A stretch of 64,000 nt of DNA from assembly GCA_905250115.1 (NCBI GenBank), contig CAJNOI010000082.1, positions 329,789-393,788 of the forward strand, written 5' to 3'. The translations under genes were made by a program, and so were the position numbers. Below the pieces are notes generated by a model. The model was not told the origin of the DNA, searched no databases, and saw nothing but the letters and a program-made list of their open reading frames with translations. This stretch comes from Adineta steineri (taxonomy: Eukaryota; Rotifera; Eurotatoria; Adinetida; Adinetidae). Positions 40,654 through 51,939 of the stretch are shown one piece after another; within the stretch, counting starts at the first letter, position 1; every line of letters starts with the position of its first letter.

Positions 40654-43182
40654 ATGAATATTTTAAAACTTGATAAATTAACAGATGAGATGATGAATTT
40701 AAGTTTTAAAGATTTCTATAATTTTATTGAAATTGCATTAAATAAAGAATTAAGTGAATTATTTCAAGTTCAGTCAATTCGAGAAATGTCATCGTTATCA
40801 TCAGTAACTGTAAATCAATTAACACATATACTTACTTTGGAGATTACAGATTTAATAGATCTAAAAAAATCACTTGGATACATGACAAGTCATGGAGTTT
40901 TTCATCTCCGACTTGGTCATCAACAATTATTAGAGCGTCTTTTGTCATTAGTACAAGCAAAAAATACTTCATCTGTAAACAATCGTGTAGTATCAAATAA
41001 TTTTATAGAAAATGACATATATGTAAAGTTAACAGAATTATTAAAACATCAAGCATCTAATTTATCTAATGTACATAATTTCTCTATTCTTGTTCCATGG
41101 ATTATAAATATTTTTCAAAATATGACAACAACAAAAAATAGATATAATTATGATGTACATATTCAGCAATTTGCTTTATTAATATTTATTCTTGGAGGTA
41201 GAAACTGCTATGAATTTCTACGTCTCAACTTATCAGGATCATTACCTCATATTTCAAGTATAGAATCATTGATAAGGAATCAAAATATAAAAATAATGGA
41301 AGGGAAATTTAGATTTCAACTATTACAAGATTACGTAGAATCTAATAAATGTAATTATGTATTTGTAGCTGAAGATGCTACTAGTTCAATATCTCGTATA
41401 GACTATGATGCAACATTGAATTCATTTATTGGCTTTTCTGCACCTTTAGTCAATGGAGTACCACAATCGAATTTTTTCCAGACGGAAAATTTTGAGCAAT
41501 TAGAATTATGGTTTAATGATATAGATAAAGCTAAATTTATTAATTTATACATGTTAAAATCTTTAACATTATCAGCTCCACCATTCATTTTATCAGCTTA
41601 CGGATCAAACAATAAAGCAAAAGCAATTGAAATCTTAAGAAGATGGTTATTTATTCATGATCAGTGTTTAATTCAAGGTGTACATGTTATAGGTTTTAGT
41701 TCTGATGCTGATGCACGTTATCTTCGAGCAATGAGATTATGTTCACGCTTTTTTGCAACATTACCAAACTTCAATATATTTAAACATAATGATCCATATC
41801 ATGTGAAAATACCAAAACAATGGTCTTGGTTTTTTATGGAAGAAAAACAAATTCTTTTTTTTATGCAAGATGGCATTCACATTGCCACCAAATTTCGAAA
41901 TAGGTTGCTTTCTAAAACAGCAAAAATGAAGATTGGATCTTATTCAGTTGATATTCAAGATGTATTTGATTTAATTGAATTAGAAAGTAAAGTTGAACAC
42001 AATTTAATTAAATGTGATGTTGATCCAAAAGATCGTCAGAACTTCACATCATGCTTAAGAATATCTTCTGAAAATGTTTTAAACTTATTAAAGAAAAATG
42101 AAAAAGCTACAGGAACATATGTATACTTATCTTTGTTACGGTTAATTATCATCGGATTTATTGAGAGATCAACAACAATCCAAGAACGATTACTTCATGT
42201 ATGGACGGTTGTTTTTACTTGTAGGTTTTGGTTTTCATGGATACAGTATTTGGAATTAAAAGATAATCGTAATAGTTCAGCAACACTATCAGATCTTAAA
42301 AAAAATACTTTTATAACCAAGCCAACTTTTTGGTGCATCGAAATAAATGCTCATTCTTTACTTTTTGTAATTCTTCTAGTTATTAATAACAAATTACCTA
42401 TTGATGCACTTAATACGTTTACTTTCAACTCACAGATATGTGAGAATACTTTTCGAATTGCACGTTCATTATCAGGTACATTTTCGTCAAATACAAATTT
42501 TAGTGTAAAATCATTTTTAAAAAGATGCGAAAAAATATCAATAATCAATTCAATTAAAAATCGTGGTGGACAAATAGGAGATTATCAGTTTTATTTTCCA
42601 CAACACCATAAAAATCGTAAAGATACAATTAATTATTCAATAGGACATGTTAATGAATTGAATTTGACTGAAAATGATATAGAAATTATTATCAAAAATG
42701 CATTTGAAGCAGCTCAAAAGTATGTTGCAATGGTTAATATGACTCAATTTTTGGAAAAAAAAAATATCTATACATTATCAGGTTTAAATACATTTACAAA
42801 AACAATTTTAAATAAATCATTATCAAAGATTATCGACTATACAGTTGATAATAATAGTTCCGATGAAGATTCTGATGAAGAAAATTGTTCTGATGAAAAT
42901 GATGTTTCGAATGTATTAAATAATGAAGAACAATTATCACCAAATAATACCGATGATGAAGAGGAAGGAAATACATTAGCAACTGATGTTCCTGATACAG
43001 CACAAAAAAAGTTCAATGGTTGTCGTATATACGACAAAATCAATCCACAACAATCAAAGAAATATTTTCGTATACGTATGGGTTCATCATATAAATTTAT
43101 ACACAAACAAACGGCTTGTTGGTTACTTACAACAGATAAACAACGATCTTCAAGTGATCGATTACTACGTGTTCAGCAATAA
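40654..43182 (+). CDS. Transposase-like protein of the nested element
   Basis: 842 residues, one exon. Residues 10-100 are the domain shared with the upstream gene. A probable RNase-H-like catalytic core follows: YVFVAEDATSS with Asp241, GVHVIGFSSDADARYLRAMR with Asp351, and FFMQDGIHIATKFRNRLL with Asp406. These resemble the D-D-D/E patterns and the D-x-x-H-x-x-x-K-x-R-N motif of P-element-like and related transposases, but I cannot fix the superfamily or the last acidic residue. A helical region with GTYVYLSLLRLIIIGFIERS and TTIQERLLHVWTVVFTCRFW follows. Residues about 735-785 are very acidic (SSDEDSDEENCSDEND). A small C-terminal domain ends it (CRIYDKINPQQSKKYFRIRM, TACWLLTTDKQRSSSDRLLR). 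The reading frame is intact. The start is the ATG at 40654. Confidence 0.72.
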   Translation: MNILKLDKLTDEMMNLSFKDFYNFIEIALNKELSELFQVQSIREMSSLSSVTVNQLTHILTLEITDLIDLKKSLGYMTSHGVFHLRLGHQQLLERLLSLVQAKNTSSVNNRVVSNNFIENDIYVKLTELLKHQASNLSNVHNFSILVPWIINIFQNMTTTKNRYNYDVHIQQFALLIFILGGRNCYEFLRLNLSGSLPHISSIESLIRNQNIKIMEGKFRFQLLQDYVESNKCNYVFVAEDATSSISRIDYDATLNSFIGFSAPLVNGVPQSNFFQTENFEQLELWFNDIDKAKFINLYMLKSLTLSAPPFILSAYGSNNKAKAIEILRRWLFIHDQCLIQGVHVIGFSSDADARYLRAMRLCSRFFATLPNFNIFKHNDPYHVKIPKQWSWFFMEEKQILFFMQDGIHIATKFRNRLLSKTAKMKIGSYSVDIQDVFDLIELESKVEHNLIKCDVDPKDRQNFTSCLRISSENVLNLLKKNEKATGTYVYLSLLRLIIIGFIERSTTIQERLLHVWTVVFTCRFWFSWIQYLELKDNRNSSATLSDLKKNTFITKPTFWCIEINAHSLLFVILLVINNKLPIDALNTFTFNSQICENTFRIARSLSGTFSSNTNFSVKSFLKRCEKISIINSIKNRGGQIGDYQFYFPQHHKNRKDTINYSIGHVNELNLTENDIEIIIKNAFEAAQKYVAMVNMTQFLEKKNIYTLSGLNTFTKTILNKSLSKIIDYTVDNNSSDEDSDEENCSDENDVSNVLNNEEQLSPNNTDDEEEGNTLATDVPDTAQKKFNGCRIYDKINPQQSKKYFRIRMGSSYKFIHKQTACWLLTTDKQRSSSDRLLRVQQ

Positions 43183-43603
43183 GGAGTAAAATAACATAAG
43201 TCCTGTTTGCAATTGTTTACATTTGATTTTTCGTATTTTTGTTGATGCAGCCTCTCGTGTTGTTGTTTTTCATATAATTTTTGATATTTTTCTTCATATA
43301 GTTGTTTATGTTATGAAGTATTTTTGATATTCACTTTTATGAAATTTTTATATTTTCATATGGTACTTGTATGAGATGGAAACTTTCTTCGGTATCATTG
43401 AGAATAAATAGGCTTTTTATAAATTATTTACATATTACTGAACTTAGTTTCAAGTCAAAACAATGTCGAAATAATATTGTTAAAGTGATATAATATTGAG
43501 CAGTATTTTTCTGCAGCAGAAGATGAATTTGTAATAGTATAACTCTAGTTCTAAGCATTACTTCAATTAATATTCATACCACAGCTTTCTAAGCTTCACA
43601 GCA

Positions 43604-43712
43604 CCGGCAGGTGCTGAAAAGGTGCTGAGGTGCTCAATAGGTGCCGAGGTGCTGAAAAGGTGCTGAGCAGGTGCTGAGGTGCTGAGCAGGTGTTGAGGTG
43701 CTGAGTGCTGGG
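43604..43712. repeat. Subterminal minisatellite, right
   Basis: About 10 units of GGTGCTGA type. They keep the same strand orientation as the left array, so they are direct repeats with it, while the outer terminal repeats are inverted. Confidence 0.85.
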
Positions 43713-43732
43713 TGCCAGCCCTTACCCCCTTG

Positions 43733-43740
43733 CCAAAATC
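43733..43740. repeat. Target-site duplication of the nested transposon, right
   Basis: CCAAAATC, identical to 38796-38803. Confidence 0.88.
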
Positions 43741-44265
43741 GCTTTTGGACCAAAAAATTGATTATTTATAATTCAAAAGTTGTGACTCAAGTTATAACTC
43801 AGCCCTTTTTAACTCCGACTCTGATAAAAATAGAAAAAAACAAAAAATAACTGCAAATATTTTTTGTTCACAAATTGATGCAAATTGAGTTGTTTCAATT
43901 TTTTATTGCTCCTTATGTTAAATTGGACGGGTGTATTCACATATGATTTTCTGCATTTTCGTTCTGATTGTCCTCTTATTTTTAATTTTAGTCGATTTGT
44001 GTCTATTTTCACGTGAAGAAAACATATTGTAGATGTGCATAAACGAGCTATTACTATATTTTCAATTCTTTTCTATCTTTCATTGCGCAACACACACAAT
44101 AATATGGAGAATTTAATGAAAAAAAAAATAATAACTTAAAAATTTATTTTTAATTTGAAGACCCGGGTCTTGTATTATGGATTTCACGTTATTTTTGCAA
44201 GAGGGTCTTCTATTATGGGAGGGTCTTTTATCACGAGAGGGTCTTTTATTATGGAGGGGGGTTTA

Positions 44266-47200
44266 TCTAGCATAAACAATTTTCTGCAACGATTATTAGC
44301 AACTAGGTGGAAGTGAAAGCAGTCATTTGTCAATTATCAGTGTTGTTTTAATGTAATATATATAGACATAATATGATCAAAAGAAAACAAATGATAGCAT
44401 AAACAAAAGTTGATAGTAATCGTTTTTCGATATTTTGAAAGAATTGAATTAACAAAAGATGAAAACTTCGATAGAATACATAAAAAATGTTGAAGAAACG
44501 TTGATTCTGTTAGAAACTACACACACACTGTGATTTTATTATCATTAACAGCAAATACTCACGACTAGGTTTATACTGAATGTTCAAGGGCCGACATAAT
44601 CTAATTGTTTACAAATTCAAATAAAAGATACCGAAGGAGATGGCAAAACTGATATAGAATGTTGTCTACTAGAAGATCTTTTCGTAAGCTCTATATCTAA
44701 TTTTGTCTCTATATGGCACAACATGTAATATATTTAAAAATTTATAGTTGTATAAAAACAGAATATATAAGCTAGAAAACTGTTTTCTAGTGCTATTAAC
44801 GATCTTTTATATTCACGAAAAATATTAGTCGTATGATTGTTTCCATTATGGAGTTTTTGAATTTCGTTTTCATTCGGAATATCAATGCCACACGAATTTA
44901 CGTAAAAGACTTCTATACTATGGTCGATTATACTAATTCACAACTGTAGTTTTTATATAAATGTATTCCACTAAAGCTATTCATTGTTTATATTCACATG
45001 ATACTGGAAAAAATAAAATGATATACATAAATCCACTAGGAATATTAGTAAGCAACTGCTATAAACTATACGGAATTTTCGATGATCACTGTCATCATTA
45101 TCAAGAAAAAAGAATGTATGAAAAATAAGATAGGAAAGACTATCATATATTAGTTGTTTTTGACAGAGAAATCTATTTCATAATGAAAAGAGTTATATTT
45201 TCCATGAATTTAATAGATCCTTAAAAGCACTATATATTATCTACGGGTAAAACTGAATATATAAGGAGATCTCTCGATAACTTAAGTCCTTTTCTTAGAC
45301 ATTTCAATTAATTTCTCTTGTACAAAAGTAATATTAACTGTTTTCTTCGATAAGTAACAGCAGCGAATTAATTATTTATTTTTATTCCAAATAGAAGCGA
45401 CTATAATGCATATGATTCTATGTTATTGACATTTCACCTAATGAATAATATACTGATAGTTTTTGAGGATAGTTATAAAAACAACAGACATATAAATAAA
45501 GCGATTAGTTTTGCACAAATTCGAACGATATAGATTTACTTTTATACAGACTCTCTGTCATTATTGTACAAAGGATTTCACACTATTTTATTTTTGAACA
45601 AAATATATATGTAGTGTTGGTTTTTGCGTATTGGAGATGTATATATATATCCTCTGTCGATGGCTTGAAGGAACTTTTGAAAGTTAAGATTATTTTCGAA
45701 CTCAAATTAGACAGCTATTGTGCACAACATTTGTTTTTTATTACACTATATCTTCAATAAGAAGAAAAAATAAAGATAAGAACTATAATTCTTTTATCTT
45801 ACATCTAAAGTATATAGTCAACGATTGCCAGTGATATCACTACTTTTTTTTATAAAAGGTGAGTAAACTATTATTCATCTATATGAGCAACACTTATCGT
45901 GAGTAAGAGTGTAGATGAAATAGAAAACTCACATACTCACAAAGTAACTGAAAATGATTGATCATAATCGAGATTCTCTTTGATAAGCTCACCATCTACT
46001 GATTCACTTATTTTAAAAATAAAGATTCTCAACCATCTACAAAATCTATCTAGTATTCAAAAGAAATCGATGTAACAATATACAGTAAATAACCATTTCA
46101 TTATTTGGAATCTGAACAAGCTTAATACAGTTTTCGACGAGAAATTAGTTATATTAAAACACATCTTCTCTTTTCTTTTATTTTTGTGTCCTTTCATGAT
46201 GTAGAACTCTGATGAATATTTTGATTTGAAAATAAATAACACAAAACATGTCGGTGAAAATTAAAACTTCGTATTTATTTTGATTCTACAAGCACAGCAA
46301 AGTATAATTGAAAAAAATGAAAGATTATAATAAATTTGAAGATAAAAATAAATAAGAATCAAAAGTTTTCCAACTAATAAAAAGTCTTTTTCTTTTTTTC
46401 TATAAAGTATTGAATAGAAACATTTCGATTTACTTCATTAGATCTTCATCAAGAAATTAATAATAAATGAATTCATATTTGGAATTTAAAAATATGTGAT
46501 CGAAACAAAATTCAATACAAAATGAAAGATTTTATAAATCCAAAAATCTTTCAAAATATTATTCTAACAATTCTACATACTTATGAGGTTGTTGATTATG
46601 AAATAAATTCGATTAATTATATAATATGATTATAAAATAAAAATAAATTTCATTTAATAAACGATCATCAGTAGTTAAATTCTCATGGATAATTGATAGA
46701 AATATTTTCTATTATTATTTTTATATTTATGGATATGTTTATATAGAATATCAAATAATATTTGTTTTAAATAAGATTAATAAAAACTTTTTACAAAATA
46801 ATTTAACCAGTTCTAATGAGCAGTAATTACATTAAATCATTTTTCAGTAATTTGAATACTTATTTTTTTGCTATGGATCATTTTTATTTGAGAGTAGACT
46901 TGTCAACTTGTTTTCTTATTCAATGATACAAATAAATAATACATAAAATGTAATAAAACTATTTTTTTCACGATCTGTAAAATAATGTCGTAGAAAGCCT
47001 TGAATTTGTCATTCCTATATATAATAATAATTATATGGAATCCTCATTTAAATGATGAGTACAAGTTAGTTTTCATCTTTATTCGATTAATCTCGTAGCA
47101 ACATATTTTATTATTTTAGTTTCTCAAATAAGAACATTAACTGAATATAAGAATTATATAAATTAAATAAATAAAAGTCTAATAACAAATCAACTATTCG

Positions 47201-48242
47201 ATTCTGTAATAGAATAAACTTTTGTAAAATTAAAAAAATTAAGAGGTGAAAATTAATTACATATTTATGGTTAACTGGAACGACTAAAAGAAACAAATAT
47301 TGTATATCAACAAGAATAGTTTGACTTAATTTGGTTATTTAGATGATAACGATAAGATTCTTTTATGCAGTGTGCATTCACAATGATATACATCGTTATT
47401 TTCACGGATCAGAATGTGAGATATTTTCAATGGCATCCACAGTCGTAAGTATCACTTGTATCTCTTTTCTAAATGATTTCTAAACGATGCGATCTTCATT
47501 GTAAATTAGTAGAAAATAGTAGATTGTTCACGTAGTAATATAAATATGAGTATGAGGATGTAATCATCATATATCGAAATTAAATTCTATCAGTTAGATT
47601 TCTATTCAATGCGTTGTTAATGTAATCGATAACAACCAATCATATTATTCGCTTTCTATCGAAGTCAAGAAAGGACTACAATTATTATCGATAATCACAC
47701 AATAATAAATAAATAAGCACAAATAAAAATCAATCATCTTGTGGTAAATCTTTCTTAGAAATTACACTTTATATTTTTTATATGATAAAGAATTATAAAA
47801 TTAGTGCATTTGGAATGCTATTTCACAACTTCTTATCAGAATTTTGTTAGGACGAAATCATTTTCGTAATAATATTATACAATAATCAATGACTTGTTTA
47901 TTATTTCATATCCAATGAAGATTTAATGTAAATCAAATAGGTAAAATATGATAATATCATTGAATAAATAACGCTATTTTATTCCTGGATTCAATTCAAT
48001 TATTCGCATCAATAATAGAGAGAAAAAATTCGATGATCTGTTTATTGAAACGCACAGTTTCGCTTTACTGCTTCAAATTTTCGTATAAAAAAATTATGTG
48101 ATGATACGTATTCAAAGTAGACAACAGATGTTCTGATTTAAGCAACAGTAATATAAAATTTATTAATTTCTACAGAGAAAAAGTTAAAAAAAAATGAATA
48201 ATTTAGTGTCTTTATTATTGAGTTTCGTTGTCATTGAATCAC
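44266..48242. other. 4-kb gene-poor stretch
   Basis: AT-rich throughout, with no open frame longer than about 70 codons and no family I recognise. No tRNA-like folds, element ends or strong GT-rich inverted repeats were noticed. It may hold decayed sequence or distal regulatory DNA. Confidence 0.5.
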
Positions 48243-48732
48243 TCAAGCCTAAAAAGAATAAACAAATTATGAAGGTATATTATGAAATAATTTTTCTTTA
48301 CATTATGTTGAATAATAACATGAATTTCACCATGTGAACCAAGACCTAAATGAGCTGGTAATTTAACCCAAGCATCATATACACCTTGTCCAAAGACATG
48401 TTTCTTTAAATTAACTGTTTTTGAACCAATTGAATCTCGACCAACGGCATCATCATCATAAACATGTAAATGTAATTCATCTTGATGTTTACGTAATGGA
48501 CTAAAATAAAAAAGAATAAAATTAAAATAAAATAATTAAGAAATACTACAAACAATGTAAAAGTTTCATTCCATGCTGGAGTATTCGTATCTTTGGCTGT
48601 TGTTGTTCGTTGTTTATAATCTTTATCTACATAAAGTTCAATGTATGAATCATCTTTGCCAACAATATCCTTGTCTTTTAAATTACGACCTTCAACAATT
48701 GTTACTTGTAAAGTACCATGTGAGTGGCTCAT
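48243..48732 (-). CDS. Single C2-domain protein
   Basis: Exons 48732..48554, 48500..48302 and 48248..48243 give 127 residues. The first intron join is phase 2 (TT|T) and the last exon supplies only Ala and the stop. The C2 beta sandwich is complete: GTLQVTIVEGRNLKDKDIVG, KDDSYIELYVDKDYKQRT, TPAWNETFTFPLRKHQDELH, LHVYDDDAVGRDSIGSKTVN and HGEIHVIIQH. Calcium-ligand Asp residues are present in loop 1 (KDKDIVGKDDSY) and loop 3 (YDDDAVGRDS), so calcium-dependent membrane binding is likely. Free-standing small C2 proteins occur in plants, protists and some invertebrates. The second donor (GTAAAG) and the two-codon last exon are the weakest part; without that splice the protein gains about 24 residues. 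Confidence 0.8.
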
Positions 48733-50171
48733 TATTACGTTACTTTGATGGGTTTTTTTTTGTGCAAAGAGTAGAAATAAAAATGGTTTGTGTAGTTATG
48801 AATCGGGTATTATATATAAGCGACATTTTTTTCTCTCGTCAATCAGGTACAAAAGAAAAAAATACACGTTTTTCTTTCCGTTCTTATAGTTTTTTGTATT
48901 ACCAAGTCAAGGGAAAGTAAACATTACGATAGAAAAATCGAGCAAAAGAAAATAAAATTCTATTAAAAAATAATCTCTAGGTTTTTGTAGGAAGAAAAAT
49001 TTGTCATTATGACTATGTCAATTGTTTTTGTTTATTCATGAGAAAAAAAATTATTCAGAGGATTGTACTGAATATTAAAATGAATCATATAGACGTAATA
49101 TAATGATCTGATTCATATACATTTTAAGTAGAAAGTTAAATTCAGGTATTGAAAAGAGAAAAATACAAAAACGATGATTAATGAAAGAAAAAAGACTAAT
49201 GAATATTGAGTTTGGTATCTATAAACACTAAATTATTGATCTAATCGGATAACGAATTTCTCTTCAACGTGTTGATTCATAATAAAAAATTATGAAAATT
49301 TCTTCTTCGTCTATTAATATAAGTATGAACTCATAGGTTTTAAAAGCAAATATTAGAAAAGTTTGTTTTTTTGTTTTTCTATTATTTAGTATGTTTGTTG
49401 GTCATTGTTCTTCTATTAAATGCATATAACCTTCATTTAAATCGACTACTATGGTCAAAATTTTGTCTTAGAACGTGGTTTAAAGATTATATACTTGATA
49501 TAAATGTATCATCTATAATATTGTTTTTCTGTCAAATAGAGCTTGAACTAGTTTTTATCTAAAAACAGGAATATTTTTAATCTAACGATAGAGTTAATGA
49601 ACTCTGAAAAATCTATGGTAAAGAGGTCACATAAAATGAGTGTAACATGACAGCCAAGAAAATGAATCAATCAAAATACGAGTTCTTACTTTACCACTAT
49701 CACCACTAAGGATATTCCAGCCGTGTGGTCATCTTGATCTGATGAACTAAATTTTCTGATTTGTGAATAAAAATCTTTTCAGACAACCTCTTTCAAGAAT
49801 GATTTTCATAGATCAATTTGCCTTAAGAAAATTATACATATAATGTTCAGGTATCCTTAGAAAAGTAGCCTGAACTCTTTTTAAAACATTAATGACTATC
49901 AACGACATCTGTCCATAAATATAATATGAACTAGCGTAAACTCCACTTCACATAATCCGATGAAGAGCACTTTCTTAGTATCATTTGATCCCACTATTTT
50001 TTTCAGAAGAATCGTAATAAAATTGGTCACTTCATAAAGTGTAATATACTACATTATGAGTTAAAACATATAGATAAGAAAGAAAAACTCTCTCTTTATG
50101 TTTTATTTCGAGATAAGTAAATTTATCTTTTGTTAAAATGTAATGTATTAACATTCTTTTACGAAGTAGAA
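48733..50171. other. Intergenic stretch
   Basis: AT-rich, no gene recognised. Short frames at 48573 and 49371 are low-complexity Phe/Tyr/Leu and not supported. Confidence 0.5.
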
Positions 50172-50858
50172 ATGAATTTAAATTTATTTTCTCTGCATCA
50201 TATTCTATTAAAGGGAATTATTGAAAATGGTTATGCACCATCAATTGAAACTCTTTCAATAAATTTTCAACGAACAAAACAAGATATAATACAATGTCTT
50301 AAAGATCTTGAAGAATATCATGGCGTTGTATTACATCCTAAAACATCTGAAGTATGGATTATTCATCCATTTTCATTATTACCAACGAATTTTTGGGTTG
50401 AAACATCTAAATGTCAATGGTGGGGAAATTGTGCTTGGTGTAGTTTAGGAATTGCTGCAATTTTAAATGAAGATGTAACTATAACAACTACATTAGCTGG
50501 AGAATCAAAACAAATTAAAATTTCTATTAAAAATGGACAAATAATTACAGATCAATGTTTATTTATTCATTTTCCAATTCCAATGAAAAATGCTTGGGAT
50601 AATGTTGTATTTACTTGTAGTGTAATGCAAATATTTTTATCAGAAATTGATATCGATAATTGGTGTAAACGTCATAATTTTCCTAAGGGTGATATACAAC
50701 CTATTGAAAATATATGGAATTTTGCTCGAATATGGTATGGAAATCATTTACAACAAGATTGGAAAAAATGGACAAATGAACAAGCAAAATTAATATTTGA
50801 AAAATTTAATTTAACTCATAATATATGGGATATTCCTCAAACAGATTCACGATTTTAA
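50172..50858 (+). CDS. Alkylmercury lyase (MerB)-like protein
   Basis: 228 residues, one exon. Residues 1-70 look like the winged-helix domain that precedes MerB (ILLKGIIENGYAPSIETLSI, DIIQCLKDLEEYHGVVLHPK). Residues 75-200 carry the lyase core: WWGNCAWCSLGIAAIL with Cys90, and DNVVFTCSVMQIFLSEIDID with Cys149. These fit the two catalytic cysteines of bacterial MerB (Cys96 and Cys159) in position and spacing. The third catalytic residue, Asp99 of MerB, falls on Gly93 here (AWCSLG), so protonolysis of carbon-mercury bonds may be altered or absent. MerB is otherwise bacterial with some fungal relatives; horizontal acquisition is plausible in a bdelloid. I used the ATG at 50172; the longer frame begins at TTG. 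Confidence 0.75.
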   Translation: MNLNLFSLHHILLKGIIENGYAPSIETLSINFQRTKQDIIQCLKDLEEYHGVVLHPKTSEVWIIHPFSLLPTNFWVETSKCQWWGNCAWCSLGIAAILNEDVTITTTLAGESKQIKISIKNGQIITDQCLFIHFPIPMKNAWDNVVFTCSVMQIFLSEIDIDNWCKRHNFPKGDIQPIENIWNFARIWYGNHLQQDWKKWTNEQAKLIFEKFNLTHNIWDIPQTDSRF

Positions 50859-51217
50859 ACTTTATTTATTTAGAATGGTTAAGTTGACTTTGTTCTATTC
50901 CTGCTTCTCGGATCGATCAATTTTGTAATTTACATAGCTCTATGTAGATCTCTGTAACGGAATTATGAATATAAGTCGTTTATTAAATAATAAAAGAAAA
51001 GTAGAATAGTTCTTAACGCTTCTTTATTGAGCTCAATATTCAGACTGTATTCCATCTTCGATTGACTATACACAAGAAGCAGAACAAGAGAAAGATAAAT
51101 GTGGTAAAGCAAGGAATGGTTATTCGAAAGGATGTCCATCCATTTTCTTGGCGCAATCTCATCCTATATTCTAGAAATCTAAATAATCTTTTTTTTTATG
51201 TAAATATTATTCATTAT
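50859..51217. other. 3' flanks of two convergent genes
   Basis: No gene seen. The original stop codon and 3' end of the gamma-glutamylcyclotransferase-like gene lie here on the minus strand (TAA at 51209-51207), cut off by the hAT-type insertion. Confidence 0.55.
51210..51217. repeat. hAT-type target duplication, left
   Basis: TTCATTAT, identical to 51940-51947. Confidence 0.9.
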
Positions 51218-51939
51218 CAGTGGCGGCGGAGTGTGGAGGCTCAAGAGGCTTAAGCCTCACTTAGTTTTCAGCCCTTGAGGCTCAGCCTCACTTATTTTCG
51301 GATTGAATATTATCTTTTATTATTAGAATTTGTTATGTTCGACATCTAACATACCTAGATATATATTCTGACGTATCTATCTTTCAATGCGGTTCATCTA
51401 TTTTTATATGTTTTTCTTTTCTTTTACTTGTATATTTCCCTTGTCTATGTGGTACTCAGGTATTTTTCCTCTTTGCTTACATGTTTTCTTGTCTGCATGT
51501 TCAGTTTTTTCTCATTTCGTCTATATGTTTTATTCCCAAAACGTTTGGGTTTTTCAAGCGCATATACATATACACATATATATATATTATTGCCGTAATA
51601 TTATTACGGCAATAATATATTAGCTCAGTAGTGATTGGATTGATTGATATCCTCTTCACAGTGTATTTAATGGCTGGAAAACGTCCAAACATTCATCCAT
51701 TTTTCTTTTTGACACATATACAAAGAAAAGTCTGTGTTCAACTTTCGCATCGAAGAACGAACAGAAAAAGTTATTTTTTTGTACGACCTGATTTGTTTTA
51801 TTTGCACGATGACCGTCATAGTTTTCATTGAGGTCTAATAAAAAGAAGACTCATATTTTGCTTCATATTTTAATAAAAGTCCACAGTAGAAAAAAATATT
51901 GTGAGCCTCACTTAGATTAATGACGCTCCGCCGCCCCTG
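51218..51939. mobile_element. Non-autonomous hAT-type element, 722 bp
   Basis: The ends are CAGTGGCGGCGGAGTGT and the inverse of CAGGGGCGGCGGAGCGT (15 of 17 identical), with a perfect 8-bp target duplication, the classical hAT signature. AGGCTTAAGCCTCACTTAG near the left end and GTGAGCCTCACTTAG near the right extend the subterminal similarity. A perfect palindrome (TTGCCGTAATATTATTACGGCAA) lies at about 51590-51612. It encodes no transposase. Confidence 0.9.

Larger units (their letters stand above)
38804..43732. mobile_element. Nested two-gene DNA transposon with 8-bp target duplication
   Basis: The 4,929-bp element starts CAAGGGGGTAA and ends in the inverted copy. The terminal repeat continues, after two mismatches, as GCTGGCACCCAGCAC (27 of 29 bases). 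An exact 8-bp duplication flanks it. Just inside each end is a minisatellite of GGTGCTGA units. Two + strand genes lie inside (39224-40302 and 40654-43182), both open, and their N-terminal regions resemble each other. Eight-bp duplications occur in hAT, P and KDZ-type elements; I cannot assign the superfamily. Confidence 0.88.
38195..44263. mobile_element. Outer DNA transposon with TA flanks, split by a nested element
   Basis: The left end is AACCCCCCTCCATAATAAAA followed by GACC; the right end is its inverted copy, about 28 of 29 bases identical. Both ends are flanked by TA (38193-38194 and 44264-44265), the target duplication of Tc1/mariner-type elements. The motif GGTCTTCTATTATGG recurs two or three times inside each end, as transposase-binding sites do. 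Without the nested insert the element is about 1.13 kb and encodes nothing visible, so it is probably non-autonomous. Superfamily is inferred only from the TA flanks. Confidence 0.8.

Noticed and set aside
44266..48242. Several 60-70-codon frames
   Set aside because: Low-complexity Ile/Lys/Phe translations expected in sequence this AT-rich; no family resemblance.
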